Origin: AP-15 sp963772965
GTDB lineage: Bacteria > Pseudomonadota > Alphaproteobacteria > ATCC43930 > CGMCC-115725
DNA: 64,000 nucleotides
Direction: 5' to 3'
Assembly (NCBI GenBank): GCA_963772965.1
Contig: CAVYZU010000007.1
Span: 248,001-312,000, forward strand
Under the pieces are notes generated by a model. It ran no database searches and had not been told where the DNA came from. It was given only the letters and a program-made list of their open reading frames with translations. This document shows positions 1 through 9,450 of the stretch, in pieces. The translations under genes and the position numbers were made by a program. Each line of letters starts with the position of its first letter. Position 1 is the stretch's first letter.

Positions 1-1032
1 AACCGCCGGATAGATGCCGAGCTCGGCGATCTGCCGCGACAAGACCGTCGTCGCGTCGAGATGGGAAAAGGTTGTGGCGGGCGCCGGGTCGGTCAGATCG
101 TCCGCCGGCACGTAGATCGCCTGCACCGACGTGATCGACCCCTTTTTCGTACTCGTAATGCGCTCTTCCAAGGTTCCCAAATCGGTTGCCAAGGTTGGCT
201 GATAGCCGACCGCCGAGGGGATCCGCCCGAGCAATGCCGAAACTTCTGAGCCGGCTTGCGTAAAGCGGAAGATGTTGTCGACAAAGAACAACACGTCCTG
301 GCCTTCCTCGTCGCGGAAATATTCAGCGACGGTCAAACCCGATAAACCAACCCGCGCCCTGGCGCCCGGCGGCTCGTTCATCTGGCCGTAGACGAGGGCT
401 GCCTTGGAACCCGCGCCGTCGGGGTTAATGACCCCTAATTCCATCATCTCATGGTACAGGTCGTTGCCCTCTCGGGTACGCTCGCCAACGCCGGCAAACA
501 CCGAGTAGCCGCCATGCGCCTTGGCAATGTTGTTGATCAACTCCATGATGATGACGGTCTTGCCGACCCCGGCGCCGCCGAACAGCCCGATCTTGCCGCC
601 TTTCGCATAAGGGGTCAGCAGATCGACAACCTTGATCCCGGTGACCAGAATTTCAGCTTCGGTCGACTGATCGGTGAATTCGGGCGCTGGCCGGTGGATC
701 GGCAAACGCAATTTGGTCTCGATCGGACCGCGCTCGTCGACCGGTTCGCCAATGACATTGAGGATGCGGCCCAGGGTCTCCGGACCAACCGGCATCATGA
801 TCGGCTCGCCGGTGTCGATCGCTTGGATGCCCCGCACCAACCCGTCTGTGGTGTCCATCGCAATCGTGCGCACAACATTTTCGCCAATCTGTTGCGCCAC
901 TTCGAGAACCAGCTTGCTGCCCGAACGGTCGACATGCAGCGCACTCAGGATCGCCGGCAACTCGCCGTCGAAATGAACGTCGACGACCGGTCCAATGACC
1001 TGCGTGATCGTGCCGATGCTGTTTCTGGCCAT
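1..1032 (-). CDS. atpD: F1Fo ATP synthase subunit beta (partial, 3' end beyond left edge)
   Basis: Catalytic beta subunit of the F1 head, which makes ATP from ADP and phosphate on the cytoplasmic side of the inner membrane. The reading frame opens at the ATG complementary to 1030-1032 (MARNSIGTITQVIG) and stays open to base 1, giving 344 of the usual ~475 residues. The P-loop GGAGVGKT lies near residue 151 and the visible frame ends in GIYPAV, both classic for AtpD. It sits 43 bp downstream of atpG in the order atpH-A-G-D on the minus strand. The C-terminal third, and any atpC, lie outside the window. Confidence 0.97.
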   Translation of the reverse strand, partial: MARNSIGTITQVIGPVVDVHFDGELPAILSALHVDRSGSKLVLEVAQQIGENVVRTIAMDTTDGLVRGIQAIDTGEPIMMPVGPETLGRILNVIGEPVDERGPIETKLRLPIHRPAPEFTDQSTEAEILVTGIKVVDLLTPYAKGGKIGLFGGAGVGKTVIIMELINNIAKAHGGYSVFAGVGERTREGNDLYHEMMELGVINPDGAGSKAALVYGQMNEPPGARARVGLSGLTVAEYFRDEEGQDVLFFVDNIFRFTQAGSEVSALLGRIPSAVGYQPTLATDLGTLEERITSTKKGSITSVQAIYVPADDLTDPAPATTFSHLDATTVLSRQIAELGIYPAV

Positions 1033-1075
1033 GTTCAGCTATTGCCCTCGCTTGATCTCGACCCGCTATGCGCAA

Positions 1076-1975
1076 TCAGGCGGCGCGCAGCGATTCCGCC
1101 CCGGAGATGATCTCGATCAGCTCCTTGGTGATCGCCGCCTGGCGGGTTCGATTATAATTCAAGGTGAGCCGGGCGATCATCTCTCCGGCGTTGCGGGTCG
1201 CGTTGTCCATCGCGGTCATTCGCGCACCCTGCTCGCTCGCGGCATTTTCCAGTAACGCGGTATATATTTGTACTGCAAGATTCTGCGGCAACAGCTCGCT
1301 CAGTATCTCTTCTTCGTCCGGCTCGAATTCATAGACGCCGGCGCTCCTGGGGGTAACTATTTCCGCGCCGTCTTCGGTTTCGACCGGAAACGGGATCAGC
1401 TGCTGCACCGTGACGATCTGGGTGATCGCCGAGCGAAAGCGGTTGTAGATGATGGTGCAGGCATCAAACGCGCCGCTGCGGAACAGCACCAGAATGCGCT
1501 CGGCGATGTCTTGCGCCTCGTCGAAGGCCAGGTGACGGCGTCCGATATCGGTCAGGCTGTCATGGATCATCCGGCCGTAGTCGCGGCGGAGCCCATCGCG
1601 ACCCTTGCGCCCAATGGTCAGAATGATGACCCGCTTGCCAGCCGCTTCGAGTTCACGGATACGGCGCCGCGCCTCGCGCAGGATCGACGCGTTGAAGCCG
1701 CCGGCGAGGCCGCGATCTGAGGTCGCGACGACGATCAAATGGGTTTCGTCCTTGCCGGTGCCGACGAGCAATGGCGGAGCCGTTGGCAATCCCGACATCC
1801 GCGCAGCAAGCGAGGCAAGGACGCGCTCCATCCGCTGGGCGTAGGGCCGCGCCGCTTCAGCCTGCTCCTGCGCGCGGCGCAGCCGGGAAGCGGCCACGAC
1901 CTTCATCGCCGCGGTGATCTTTTGCGTCGACTGGACACTGCGGATACGTACCCGCAGGTCCTTCAGGCTCGGCAT
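1076..1975 (-). CDS. atpG: F1Fo ATP synthase subunit gamma
   Basis: Central rotor shaft of the F1 sector, coupling proton flow to catalysis. It has 299 residues, close to the family length of ~290. The N-terminus (MPSLKDLRVRIRSVQSTQKI) and the C-terminal helix with NRTRQAAITKELIEIISGAE are the two strongly conserved coiled-coil arms of the subunit. It lies 19 bp downstream of atpA and 43 bp upstream of atpD, so it is almost certainly cotranscribed. Nothing is unusual except a slightly shortened tail after the conserved ISGAE region, which is common in alphaproteobacteria. Confidence 0.97.
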   Translation of the reverse strand: MPSLKDLRVRIRSVQSTQKITAAMKVVAASRLRRAQEQAEAARPYAQRMERVLASLAARMSGLPTAPPLLVGTGKDETHLIVVATSDRGLAGGFNASILREARRRIRELEAAGKRVIILTIGRKGRDGLRRDYGRMIHDSLTDIGRRHLAFDEAQDIAERILVLFRSGAFDACTIIYNRFRSAITQIVTVQQLIPFPVETEDGAEIVTPRSAGVYEFEPDEEEILSELLPQNLAVQIYTALLENAASEQGARMTAMDNATRNAGEMIARLTLNYNRTRQAAITKELIEIISGAESLRAA

Positions 1976-1994
1976 CGGGCGTGCTCGACGATGG

Positions 1995-3524
1995 TCAGAC
2001 GAAGGTTTTCAAAAAGCCGTCGAGAAATTCGATCAGGGCCTTTTCGATCTCCGGGGTGACTTCCTTGCTGGTGCGGATCGCCTCCAGCAGTTCGGGATGA
2101 TTGGCTCTGATCTCACCGAGCATCGCGGTTTCGAACCGGGTGACATTGCCGACCTCGATTTGGTCGAGATAGCCGCGGGTCCCGGCAAAAATGACGACGA
2201 CCTGTTCCTCGACCGGCATCGGCGTAAATTGCGACTGCTTGAGCAATTCGGTCAGTCGTGATCCGCGCGCCAGCAGGCGCTGGGTCGATGCGTCGAGATC
2301 CGAGGCGAATTGCGAGAAAGAAGCCATCTCGCGGTATTGCGCGAGTTCGAGCTTGATGCGCCCGGCGACCTGTTTCATCGCCTTGATTTGGGCCGCCGAT
2401 CCGACCCGGCTAACCGACAGCCCGACATTGATCGCCGGACGGATGCCGCGATAGAACAATTCGGTTTCGAGAAAAATCTGGCCGTCGGTGATCGATATCA
2501 CATTGGTCGGGATATAGGCCGACACGTCGCCCGCCTGGGTCTCGATGATCGGCAACGCCGTCAGTGATCCGGAGCCGTGGTCCTCGTTCATTTTGGCGGC
2601 GCGCTCCAGGAGCCGCGAATGCAGATAAAACACGTCGCCTGGGTAGGCTTCGCGACCCGGCGGCCGGCGCAACAGCAGCGACATCTGGCGATAGGCAACC
2701 GCGTGCTTTGACAGATCATCGTAGATGATCAGCGCGTGCATGCCGTTGTCGCGGAAGAACTCGCCCATAGCACAGCCGGCATAAGGCGCGAGATATTGCA
2801 AAGGCGCCGGCTCTGACGCGGTTGCTGCGACAACGATCGAATAGTCGAGCGCGCCATAGTCCTGCAGCGTTTTTACGATCTGCGCCACTGACGATCGCTT
2901 CTGCCCGACCGCGACATAAATGCAATAAAGCTTTGCATGTTCATCGGTGCCGGCGTTGACCGGCCGCTGGTTCAACACCGCGTCGATCGCCACCGCGGTC
3001 TTGCCGGTCTGCCGATCGCCAATGATCAGCTCACGCTGCCCGCGGCCGATCGGCACGAGCGCGTCGATCGCCTTCAGCCCGGTCTGCACCGGCTCATGCA
3101 CCGACCGCCGCGGCACGATGCCTGGGGCTTTGACCTCGACCCGCGTGCGGTGGACATCGACAAGCGGTCCCTTGCCGTCGATCGGCTCACCCAGCGCATC
3201 GACGACGCGGCCGAGGAGCCCGCGCCCGACCGGCACGTCGACGATGGCGCTGGTGCGCTTGACGGTATCGCCCTCGCCGATGCCGCTATCCTCGCCAAAG
3301 ACGACGACGCCGACATTGTCACTTTCAAGATTCAGCGCCATGCCGCGAACGCCGTTCGGGAATTCGACCATCTCGCCGGCCTGGACCTGGTCGAGCCCAT
3401 AAATCCGGGCAATCCCGTCACCGATCGATAGCACCTGCCCAACTTCGGCGACATCCGCCTCGCTGCCAAAGTTGGCGATCTGCTGCTTTAGGATCGCCGA
3501 AATCTCTGCCGCGCGAATTTCCAT
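1995..3524 (-). CDS. atpA: F1Fo ATP synthase subunit alpha
   Basis: Non-catalytic nucleotide-binding subunit of the F1 hexamer. The 509 residues match the family. The N-terminal MEIRAAEISAILKQQI is the delta-contact helix, the P-loop GDRQTGKTAVAID lies near residue 169, and VSRVGSAAQIKAMKQVAG is the conserved segment carrying the arginine finger. It starts 14 bp after the atpH stop and is followed by atpG, as expected for the alphaproteobacterial atpHAGDC operon. No frameshift or missing motif was seen. Confidence 0.98.
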   Translation of the reverse strand: MEIRAAEISAILKQQIANFGSEADVAEVGQVLSIGDGIARIYGLDQVQAGEMVEFPNGVRGMALNLESDNVGVVVFGEDSGIGEGDTVKRTSAIVDVPVGRGLLGRVVDALGEPIDGKGPLVDVHRTRVEVKAPGIVPRRSVHEPVQTGLKAIDALVPIGRGQRELIIGDRQTGKTAVAIDAVLNQRPVNAGTDEHAKLYCIYVAVGQKRSSVAQIVKTLQDYGALDYSIVVAATASEPAPLQYLAPYAGCAMGEFFRDNGMHALIIYDDLSKHAVAYRQMSLLLRRPPGREAYPGDVFYLHSRLLERAAKMNEDHGSGSLTALPIIETQAGDVSAYIPTNVISITDGQIFLETELFYRGIRPAINVGLSVSRVGSAAQIKAMKQVAGRIKLELAQYREMASFSQFASDLDASTQRLLARGSRLTELLKQSQFTPMPVEEQVVVIFAGTRGYLDQIEVGNVTRFETAMLGEIRANHPELLEAIRTSKEVTPEIEKALIEFLDGFLKTFV

Positions 3525-3538
3525 GAAAACCCCTTTGC

Positions 3539-4093
3539 CTATGCCTTCATCGCCAATTGCAGGCGACGCAGCTTGCTTTCGACGGAGGCGTCGACCATCC
3601 GCGATCCGACTTTGACAATCATCCCGCCGAGCAAGCGCTGATCGACGCGAGTGTCTAATGTCACGCGGCGGCCGACGGTACGGCGCAGATGCTCGCTCAA
3701 AGCATTGAGCTGCGCTTCCGTCAGCGGCTGCGCCGAGACCACGTCGGCGGTAACCTCGCCACGCCGCTCGGCGAGCCGGGCGAGAAAGGCGTCGATCATC
3801 GTCGGTACCGCAAACAGCCGCCGATTGCGGGCGACGACCGCAAGAAAATCACGTACTAGCGGCGACAATTCGGCCCGCTGCGCCAAAGCCGCCACCGCGC
3901 GGGCCTGCTCGTTACGCGACAGGATCGGGCTGCGTACCAGGCGCATCAAATCGGCGCTCGCCGCAATCATCGCCCGCAGTTGACGCAGATCAGTGGCGAC
4001 TTCGTCCAATGCGCGGCGCTCGTCGGCGATGTCGAACAGCGCCACCGCATACCGTTCGGCCAAGGCCGAGACGCCTGTCGTTTCGGAAGCCAA
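3539..4093 (-). CDS. atpH: F1Fo ATP synthase subunit delta
   Basis: Peripheral-stalk subunit linking F1 to the b subunits. The open frame extends up to 4225, but conserved sequence begins only at VSALAERYAVALFDIA. I place the start at the TTG of 4091-4093, preceded by GGAGA about ten bases upstream, which gives 184 residues, the normal length of AtpH. An ATG at 4225 would add about 44 residues rich in Arg and Cys without family resemblance. The C-terminal segment with VDQRLLGGMIVKVGSRMVDASVESKL is the conserved delta signature region. It is the first gene of the visible atp operon, 177 bp from the priA stop; the operon promoter should lie there or within the priA end. Confidence 0.93.
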   Translation of the reverse strand: MASETTGVSALAERYAVALFDIADERRALDEVATDLRQLRAMIAASADLMRLVRSPILSRNEQARAVAALAQRAELSPLVRDFLAVVARNRRLFAVPTMIDAFLARLAERRGEVTADVVSAQPLTEAQLNALSEHLRRTVGRRVTLDTRVDQRLLGGMIVKVGSRMVDASVESKLRRLQLAMKA

Positions 4094-4270
4094 TGTCCAG
4101 CAGTCTCCAAGCACCGCGCCGGCTAGAAGCCGCAGCAGCATTCCTTGTTGTTTTCGGATCGCGCCCAGGCGCCGCCGGGCAAAGCCGCCGAGTGGTTCCC
4201 TAACACAGGGCTGAACCTCGTGCAACCATCGGCTTTCGCTGGCTAATCGACGCGAACGACGCAGTTGTCG

Positions 4271-6568
4271 CTACAAAAAGCTGTAGGGGTCGATGTCGAT
4301 CTGCAGCCGTGTCGAGCCCGACAGGCGAACGCGTGACAGCCAGTCGCGCAACACCGCCTGCACATTGACCTGACGCTCGGCCTTGACCAGAAACCGGCGG
4401 CGATGCCGTCCGCGCAGGATCGAGAGCGGCGCCGGCGCCGGCCCGAGCACGCTGACCCCCGGCATTTGCGGTGCGGCGCGGGCGAGCGCGCGGGCGGCGA
4501 AATCGGCGGCCTCCGCATCGGCAGCGCTGACGATCAGCGCCGCGAGCCGGCCAAAGGGCGGCAAACCGGCTGCCCGTCGCGCCGCCGCCTCGGTTTCGAG
4601 AAACCGGTCGCGATCGCCCGAAGCCAGCGCCTGCATGACCGGCTGATCCGGCATATAGGTCTGGATCAGCACCCGGCCCTTATGTTGCGCCCGGCCGGCG
4701 CGGCCGCCGACCTGGTGCAGCAACTGATAGGTTCGCTCCGCCGCGCGCAAATCGCCGCCGACCAGGCCGAGATCGGCATCGACGACACCGACCAGGGTCA
4801 GCATCGGAAAATGATGGCCCTTGGCGACGATCTGGGTCCCGATCAGCACGTCGTAGCGGTGCTCGGTCATCGCCTGGGCCAGCTCGGCCGCGGCCCGCGG
4901 AGTAGTCAGCATGTCGCTGACCATCAGCGCCGGCGCGGGCCGCCGGAAACCGCGCCGCCATCTCTTCCAGGAGGCGCTCGACCCCCGGCCCGCACGGCAC
5001 CAGGGTGCCCGCCGTCAGGCATTCCGGGCAGAGCGGCGGCACCGGCTCGAAATGGCCGCAATGATGGCAGAGCAGCCGCCGGGTAAAGCGGTGCTCGACC
5101 AGCCAGGCGGTGCAGTTCGGGCACTGGAAGCGATGGCCGCAGGCGCGGCACAAGGTCAGCGGCGCATAGCCGCGGCGGTTGAGAAACAATAGCGCCTGCT
5201 CGCCCGCTGCGAAGGTTTCGGCAAGCGCGGCGACCAGCGGCGGCGACAGGAAACGGCCGGGCTCGATGCGCTCGCGGCGCATATCGACGAGCCGAACCTC
5301 GGGCAGCTCGGCCTCGGCATGACGGCGCGGCAGGCTGACGCGCTGATAGCGTCCGCGCGCGACATTGACGACGGTTTCGAGCGACGGGGTCGCCGACACC
5401 AGCACGATCGGGATGCCGGCGAGCGAGGCGCGCAAAACCGCCATGTCGCGCGCCTGATAGCAGACGCCGTCCTCCTGCTTGTAGGACGGGTCATGCTCTT
5501 CATCGACGACGATCAGGCCGAGTTCGGGAAACGGCAGGAACAATGCCGAGCGCGCGCCGACGACGACCCGCGCCCTGCCATCGGCGACCGCGCGCCAGGT
5601 ATCGCGCCGCTCGCCCTGGCCGATCTCCGAATGCCATTGTGCCGGCAGGACGCCAAAACGCTGCGCGGAACCGCTCGAGCCATTGCGCGCCGAGCGCGAT
5701 TTCCGGCAGCAGCACCAGAACCTGCTTGCCGGCGCGCAAGGGCCGCGGCGATTGCCGCGAAATAGGTTTCGGTCTTGCCCGAGCCGGTGACGCCGTCGAG
5801 CACGGTGACGCCAAAGCCGCCGGCCTCGACGCGCTCGACGAGCCGGCGCGCGGCCGCGCGCCTGGTCGGAGGAAAGCGGCACCCCGCTGGGCTTGCCAAT
5901 CGGGTAACGGCGGAGTTGGTGGCTCTGCCGGGACGAAGCGCTCCAACGCCATCCCGAGCGTGATCAGGTCGCGCACCACGCCGGTCGCCGCAGCCGGCAA
6001 GCCGAGCGGCGTCGGCGATCGACAATGGAACGCTGTCGCGCAAGCGTTTCGAGCACCCGGCGGCGCGCTGCAGTCAGCGGCCTTCCGCGATTTTGTGTCG
6101 GCGAGCGCCGCGAGCCCGGCCGGCGAGATCGTGCATAACCGGCGCGGCCGCAGCGGCTGAAACGCCTCGGCGACGCTCATCGACATGCGCAGCACCGCCC
6201 CCGGCGGCGCCATCGTGTAGGCGGCGACGCGGCCGACAAATCGGCGCAAGCTTGATGCGAGCGGCGGGAGAGGCAGGGTTTCGCCGACAGTTCTCAGCCG
6301 ATCGACCGCAAGTTCGGTTTCCCTCTCGTCCTCCGGCTCGTCCCACACAACGCCGACAAGGCTGCGTCCGCCGAGCGGCACGCGTACGAAGCTGCCGGCT
6401 GTGGGCGGCGTGATCCCCTCCGCGAACTCGATAATCGAGCGCCTCCGGCAACGGCAGCGGCAGCAGGACTCGGATGCGCGGCGCGGCGACTGCGCGAGGC
6501 TCGGGCAGCCGTTGTTCCCCGGGCGCGGACGCCGCAGGAGCGTCGCATCTGGCATGGCGCTCAGGCAT
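4271..6568 (-). CDS. priA: Primosomal protein N' (PriA helicase), multiply frameshifted
   Basis: PriA restarts stalled replication forks: a 3'-5' superfamily 2 helicase that reloads DnaB. All landmarks are present but spread over three frames: RVLLPLPLPEALDYRV (~6460), SFVRVPLGGRSLVGVVWDEP (~6390), P-loop GVTGSGKTE (~5785), VLVLLPEIALGAQWLERF (~5705), DEEHDPSYKQEDG (~5490), the paired zinc-binding CRACGH/CPNC and CHHCGH/CPEC motifs (~5150-5010), and the C-terminal VSDMLTTPR to DIDPYSFL. At least nine shifts are needed, near 6435, 6092, 6045, 5995, 5885, 5865, 5755, 5660 and 4935. All have the sign of one extra base. Removing nine bases gives about 762 residues, a normal PriA length, so assembly error is likelier than decay. 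Confidence 0.9.
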
Positions 6569-6724
6569 CGGCTACACTTGTCCCGAACATAGCAGGCGGC
6601 AAGCGCTCGCGACTTCGAGCATCCCAATGCGGAGAGGATTTAGGTAGTTCGTGATGGATCGGTATTCTGCGGCTCCCCGACTTCAAGGCTGCGCGTTTCG
6701 CAGCCGCTTTCCTCGGGGGTAGCG

Positions 6725-7471
6725 TTGGCCGATCGCCCCCACGACCAACCAAAAGCGCTGGGCGGCGGCGAGCCGCCGCCAAACCGGCCGAGCGTCACGC
6801 GCGCCGCCGATGTCATCGCCTATTTGCGCGAACATCCGGATTTTCTCGAGCGGCATCCCGACGCATTGCATTTGCTGCGGGCGCCAAACCGGGACAATGC
6901 CAACGGTGTCATCGATTTCCAGCATTTCATGCTCGAACGGTTGCGCAACGATCTGCAGCGGGCCCAAGACGAGCACAAGAAGCTGATAGCGCTGAGCCGT
7001 GGCAACCTTGCCAGCCAATGCCGGGTGCATAAAGCAGCACTGACGATGCTGAAGGCCATGAGCTTCGAGCACCTGCTGCAGATCGTCACGACCGATCTTG
7101 CCGTTCTGATCGACGTCGATGTCATTACGCTGTGCATCGAAAGCACCGTGGCGCGAACCACGCGGCTGCCATTGCCGGGAATCCATCTGCTGCGCGCCGG
7201 CACCATTGACGAGGTGCTTGGCCCGGATCGCGACGTTGCCCTCGACACTGACGTAAAGGGCGACCCGACATTGTTCGGGGCGGCGGCCGGCCTCGTACGT
7301 TCGCAGGCTCTGGTGCGTCTGTCGTTCGGCCGCTCGGGGCCGGCTGGGTTGATATGCGTCGGCACCCGCAAACCCGGCACGTTTCATCCCGGTCTCGGAA
7401 CCGAGTTGCTGAGTTTCCTGGCGCGAGCCGTCGAGATCACGATCGGACAGTGGCTCGAACGCGGCCGGTGA
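6725..7471 (+). CDS. DUF484 family protein (GAF-like)
   Basis: A 248-residue protein of the DUF484 family, which in many proteobacteria precedes xerC. The N-terminal hallmark VIAYLREHPDFLERHPD lies at about residues 29-45, followed by a coiled stretch (RLRNDLQRAQDEHKKLIAL) and a GAF-like C-terminal half. No enzymatic function is established for the family; the conserved coupling to xerC suggests a link to chromosome dimer resolution, which is inference. Start is the TTG at 6725. The stop TGA (7469-7471) overlaps the GTG start of xerC by four bases, a translational-coupling arrangement. It is divergent from priA, with 156 bp between them for both promoters. Confidence 0.85.
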   Translation: MADRPHDQPKALGGGEPPPNRPSVTRAADVIAYLREHPDFLERHPDALHLLRAPNRDNANGVIDFQHFMLERLRNDLQRAQDEHKKLIALSRGNLASQCRVHKAALTMLKAMSFEHLLQIVTTDLAVLIDVDVITLCIESTVARTTRLPLPGIHLLRAGTIDEVLGPDRDVALDTDVKGDPTLFGAAAGLVRSQALVRLSFGRSGPAGLICVGTRKPGTFHPGLGTELLSFLARAVEITIGQWLERGR

Positions 7472-8619
7472 CGACACTCTCGCCTCGCTCGGCAAAAAGC
7501 CAAGGGCAGAAGCGTCCGGGCGGCGAGAGGCCGCGATTTCCGGTGGTACCCGATCCGGTGCCGCTGCCGCGCTTTGCGGTGGCTGACGATTTGCGGGCGG
7601 CAATCGGCTTGTGGGCCGCTTGGCTCTCGGGCGAGCGGCGGGCCTCGCCGCATACAATTGCTGCTTATGGCCGCGACCTGACGGCTTTTTTCGATTTCCT
7701 GACCGAGCATCTCGGCGAATTGCCCGGTCTCGCCGCGATCGATGCGCTGCGTCCGGCTGATTTCCGCGCCTATCTGGCGCGACGCGCCGCCGAGGGGATC
7801 GAGCGCAGTTCATTGGCACGAAACATGTCCGTGCTGCGAAACTTCGTGCGCTTCCTGCAGCGCCGCGAGCTGGCGGCAACAACTGCACTTGCGGCCTTGC
7901 GTTCGCCCAAATTGCCGGCGGCGGTGCCAAAGCCGTTGACTGTCGAGGATGCTGTCGCGGTCGTCGACTCTGCCGCCGAGTTCACCCGCGAGGGCTGGCA
8001 GAAAAAGCGCGACACCGCCCTGCTGGCATTGATCTATGGCTGCGGTTTGCGATTGTCGGAGGCGCTCGGGCTGAGCCGCGCCGAGGCGCCGACCGGCGAA
8101 GCGCTGACGGTTACCGGCAAGGGCGGCAAGACCCGCCAACTGCCGGTCTTGCCGGCAGTGCGCGAAGCAATCGCCGACTACCTCACCGCCTGTCCGTCTG
8201 CGCCAGGAGCGGACTATCCGCTTTTTGTCGGCGCCCGCGGCGGCCCGCTTCATCCGCGCCTTGTCCAGCGGCAGATGGAGGCGTTGCGCGGATATCTCGG
8301 CCTGCCGGCAACCGCGACGCCGCACGCGCTGCGCCACAGCTTTGCAACGCATTTGCTTGGCGCCGGCGGCGATCTGCGAGCGATCCAGGAATTGCTGGGA
8401 CACGCCAGCCTGTCGACGACCCAGCGCTACACTTCGGTCGATACCGAACGCCTGCTGGCGATTTATGACGATGCGCATCCGCGCTCCCGGATTACAGACG
8501 TGGCCCTCGCGGCCAATGCGGTAAGCGACGGCGCCGCCTCATCGTCTCCCCCGGGAAAGCGGGGTCCCAGGGTCAGTGCCGAACACCCGGAGACTGACTT
8601 CCCGCTTCCGCGGGGATGA
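7468..8619 (+). CDS. xerC: Tyrosine recombinase XerC
   Basis: Site-specific recombinase that with XerD resolves chromosome dimers at dif. I chose the GTG at 7468, which overlaps the DUF484 stop in a GTGA arrangement. The SAM-like core-binding domain spans roughly residues 45-130 (ASPHTIAAYGRDLTAFFDFL) and the catalytic domain follows, with the first Arg in YGCGLRLSEALGL, Lys in TGKGGKTRQLPV, HALRHSFATHLL, LLGHASLSTTQRYTSVD and the nucleophilic Tyr in QRYT. At 383 residues it is longer than a typical XerC (~300-330): the last ~25 codons come from a dispersed palindromic repeat fused to the 3' end, which also supplies the stop. Confidence 0.93.
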   Translation: MTTLSPRSAKSQGQKRPGGERPRFPVVPDPVPLPRFAVADDLRAAIGLWAAWLSGERRASPHTIAAYGRDLTAFFDFLTEHLGELPGLAAIDALRPADFRAYLARRAAEGIERSSLARNMSVLRNFVRFLQRRELAATTALAALRSPKLPAAVPKPLTVEDAVAVVDSAAEFTREGWQKKRDTALLALIYGCGLRLSEALGLSRAEAPTGEALTVTGKGGKTRQLPVLPAVREAIADYLTACPSAPGADYPLFVGARGGPLHPRLVQRQMEALRGYLGLPATATPHALRHSFATHLLGAGGDLRAIQELLGHASLSTTQRYTSVDTERLLAIYDDAHPRSRITDVALAANAVSDGAASSSPPGKRGPRVSAEHPETDFPLPRG

Positions 8620-8623
8620 CGAC
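8543..8623. repeat. Dispersed palindromic repeat of the VIPAxAGxQ type
   Basis: Imperfect inverted repeat: left arm about 8543-8569 (begins CGTCTCCCCCGGGAAAGCGG), right arm about 8594-8622 (CTGACTTCCCGCTTCCGCGG then GGATGACG). Read on the minus strand the right arm encodes VIPAEAGSQS, the tell-tale translation of a short dispersed repeat common in alphaproteobacterial genomes. It straddles the xerC 3' end and the most upstream possible start of the next SDR. Only one copy was noticed in this window. Confidence 0.75.
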
Positions 8624-8654
8624 CGCGGCGGCATCAGTACGCAAGGGGGGAAAA

Positions 8655-9416
8655 TTGGACCTCGGCCTACACGGGAAGAAGGCAATTGTCACCGGCGGCT
8701 CGCGCGGCATTGGCCGAGCGATTTGCGAGCTGTTGGCCGATGAGGGTTGCGATGTGGCGCTCTGCGCGCGCGGCGAGACCGGCGTCGAAGAGGCGATAAC
8801 GGCGCTCGCTGGCAAGGGGGTGAAGGCGCATGGCGGGATCGTCGACGTTTCCGACACCCAGGCGCTGCGCCGGTGGGCCGCCGACGCTGCAGGGCATCTC
8901 GGCGGGCTCGACATTTTTGTCGCCAATGTCAGCGCCCTGGCGCAAGCGATGGACGAGGAATCCTGGCGCCGCAGCGTCGATATCGACATTCTCGGCACGA
9001 TCGCCGGGGTCGAAGCCGCGATCCCGCTGCTCGAAATATCCTCCGCGGGGTCGATCGTCGTGATCGGCACGACCGGCGCCATCGAGATTGCCGGAGCACC
9101 ACGCCCCTACGCCTCAGTCAAGGCGGCGCTAGTCCCTTACGTTAAGGCATTGGCGCGCAACCTCGCCGCCAAGGGCGTGCGGGCGAACATGGTGTCGCCG
9201 GGCAACGTCTATTTCAAAGGTGGGGTTTGGAACGCGGTCGAGCAGAACAGCCCTGACGTCTTCAAGACGATGGTGTCGCGCAATCCGATGGGGCGTATGG
9301 GCACGCCGCAGGAGGTAGCGAACGCCGTCGTTTTTCTTGCCAGTCCGCGCGCCAGCTTTATTACCGGCACGAACCTGATTATCGACGGCGGGCTGACCCA
9401 GCGCGTGCAGTTCTGA
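8655..9416 (+). CDS. SDR family NAD(P)-dependent oxidoreductase
   Basis: Classical short-chain dehydrogenase/reductase with a Rossmann fold. The cofactor motif TGGSRGIGRA is near residue 13, and the active site shows VIGTTGAIEIAGAPRPYASVKAAL, with YxxxK as YASVK. The C-terminal TGTNLIIDGGLTQRV is the usual SDR end. I prefer the TTG at 8655, preceded by AAGGGGGG, giving 253 residues; an ATG at 8616 lies inside the dispersed repeat and would add 13 unconserved residues. The serine expected before the YxxxK is replaced or shifted (GTTGA), so the exact substrate class is unclear. It follows xerC closely, but functional linkage is doubtful because the repeat intervenes. Confidence 0.88.
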   Translation: MDLGLHGKKAIVTGGSRGIGRAICELLADEGCDVALCARGETGVEEAITALAGKGVKAHGGIVDVSDTQALRRWAADAAGHLGGLDIFVANVSALAQAMDEESWRRSVDIDILGTIAGVEAAIPLLEISSAGSIVVIGTTGAIEIAGAPRPYASVKAALVPYVKALARNLAAKGVRANMVSPGNVYFKGGVWNAVEQNSPDVFKTMVSRNPMGRMGTPQEVANAVVFLASPRASFITGTNLIIDGGLTQRVQF

Positions 9417-9441
9417 CGGGCGCCTCCGAGAGCGCCCGCCT
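9417..9441. terminator. Hairpin between convergent genes
   Basis: CGGGCGC at 9417-9423 pairs with GCGCCCG at 9432-9438 around an eight-base loop, directly after the SDR stop and before the convergent stress-protein gene. There is no good T-run on either side, so this is a weak bidirectional terminator candidate. Confidence 0.4.
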
Positions 9442-9450
9442 GAAGGAAAT

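Noticed and set aside
451..1110. Long plus-strand frames antisense to the atp genes
   Set aside because: They mirror the codon pattern of atpD/atpG and show no family resemblance; typical shadows in GC-rich DNA.
4271..6568. Programmed frameshifting in priA
   Set aside because: Nine shifts, without slippery heptamers or conserved positions, and the same bias in unrelated genes, point to sequence error.
8573..9082. Minus-strand frame beginning in VIPAEAG
   Set aside because: It is antisense to the SDR gene; the recognisable peptide only reflects the dispersed repeat.
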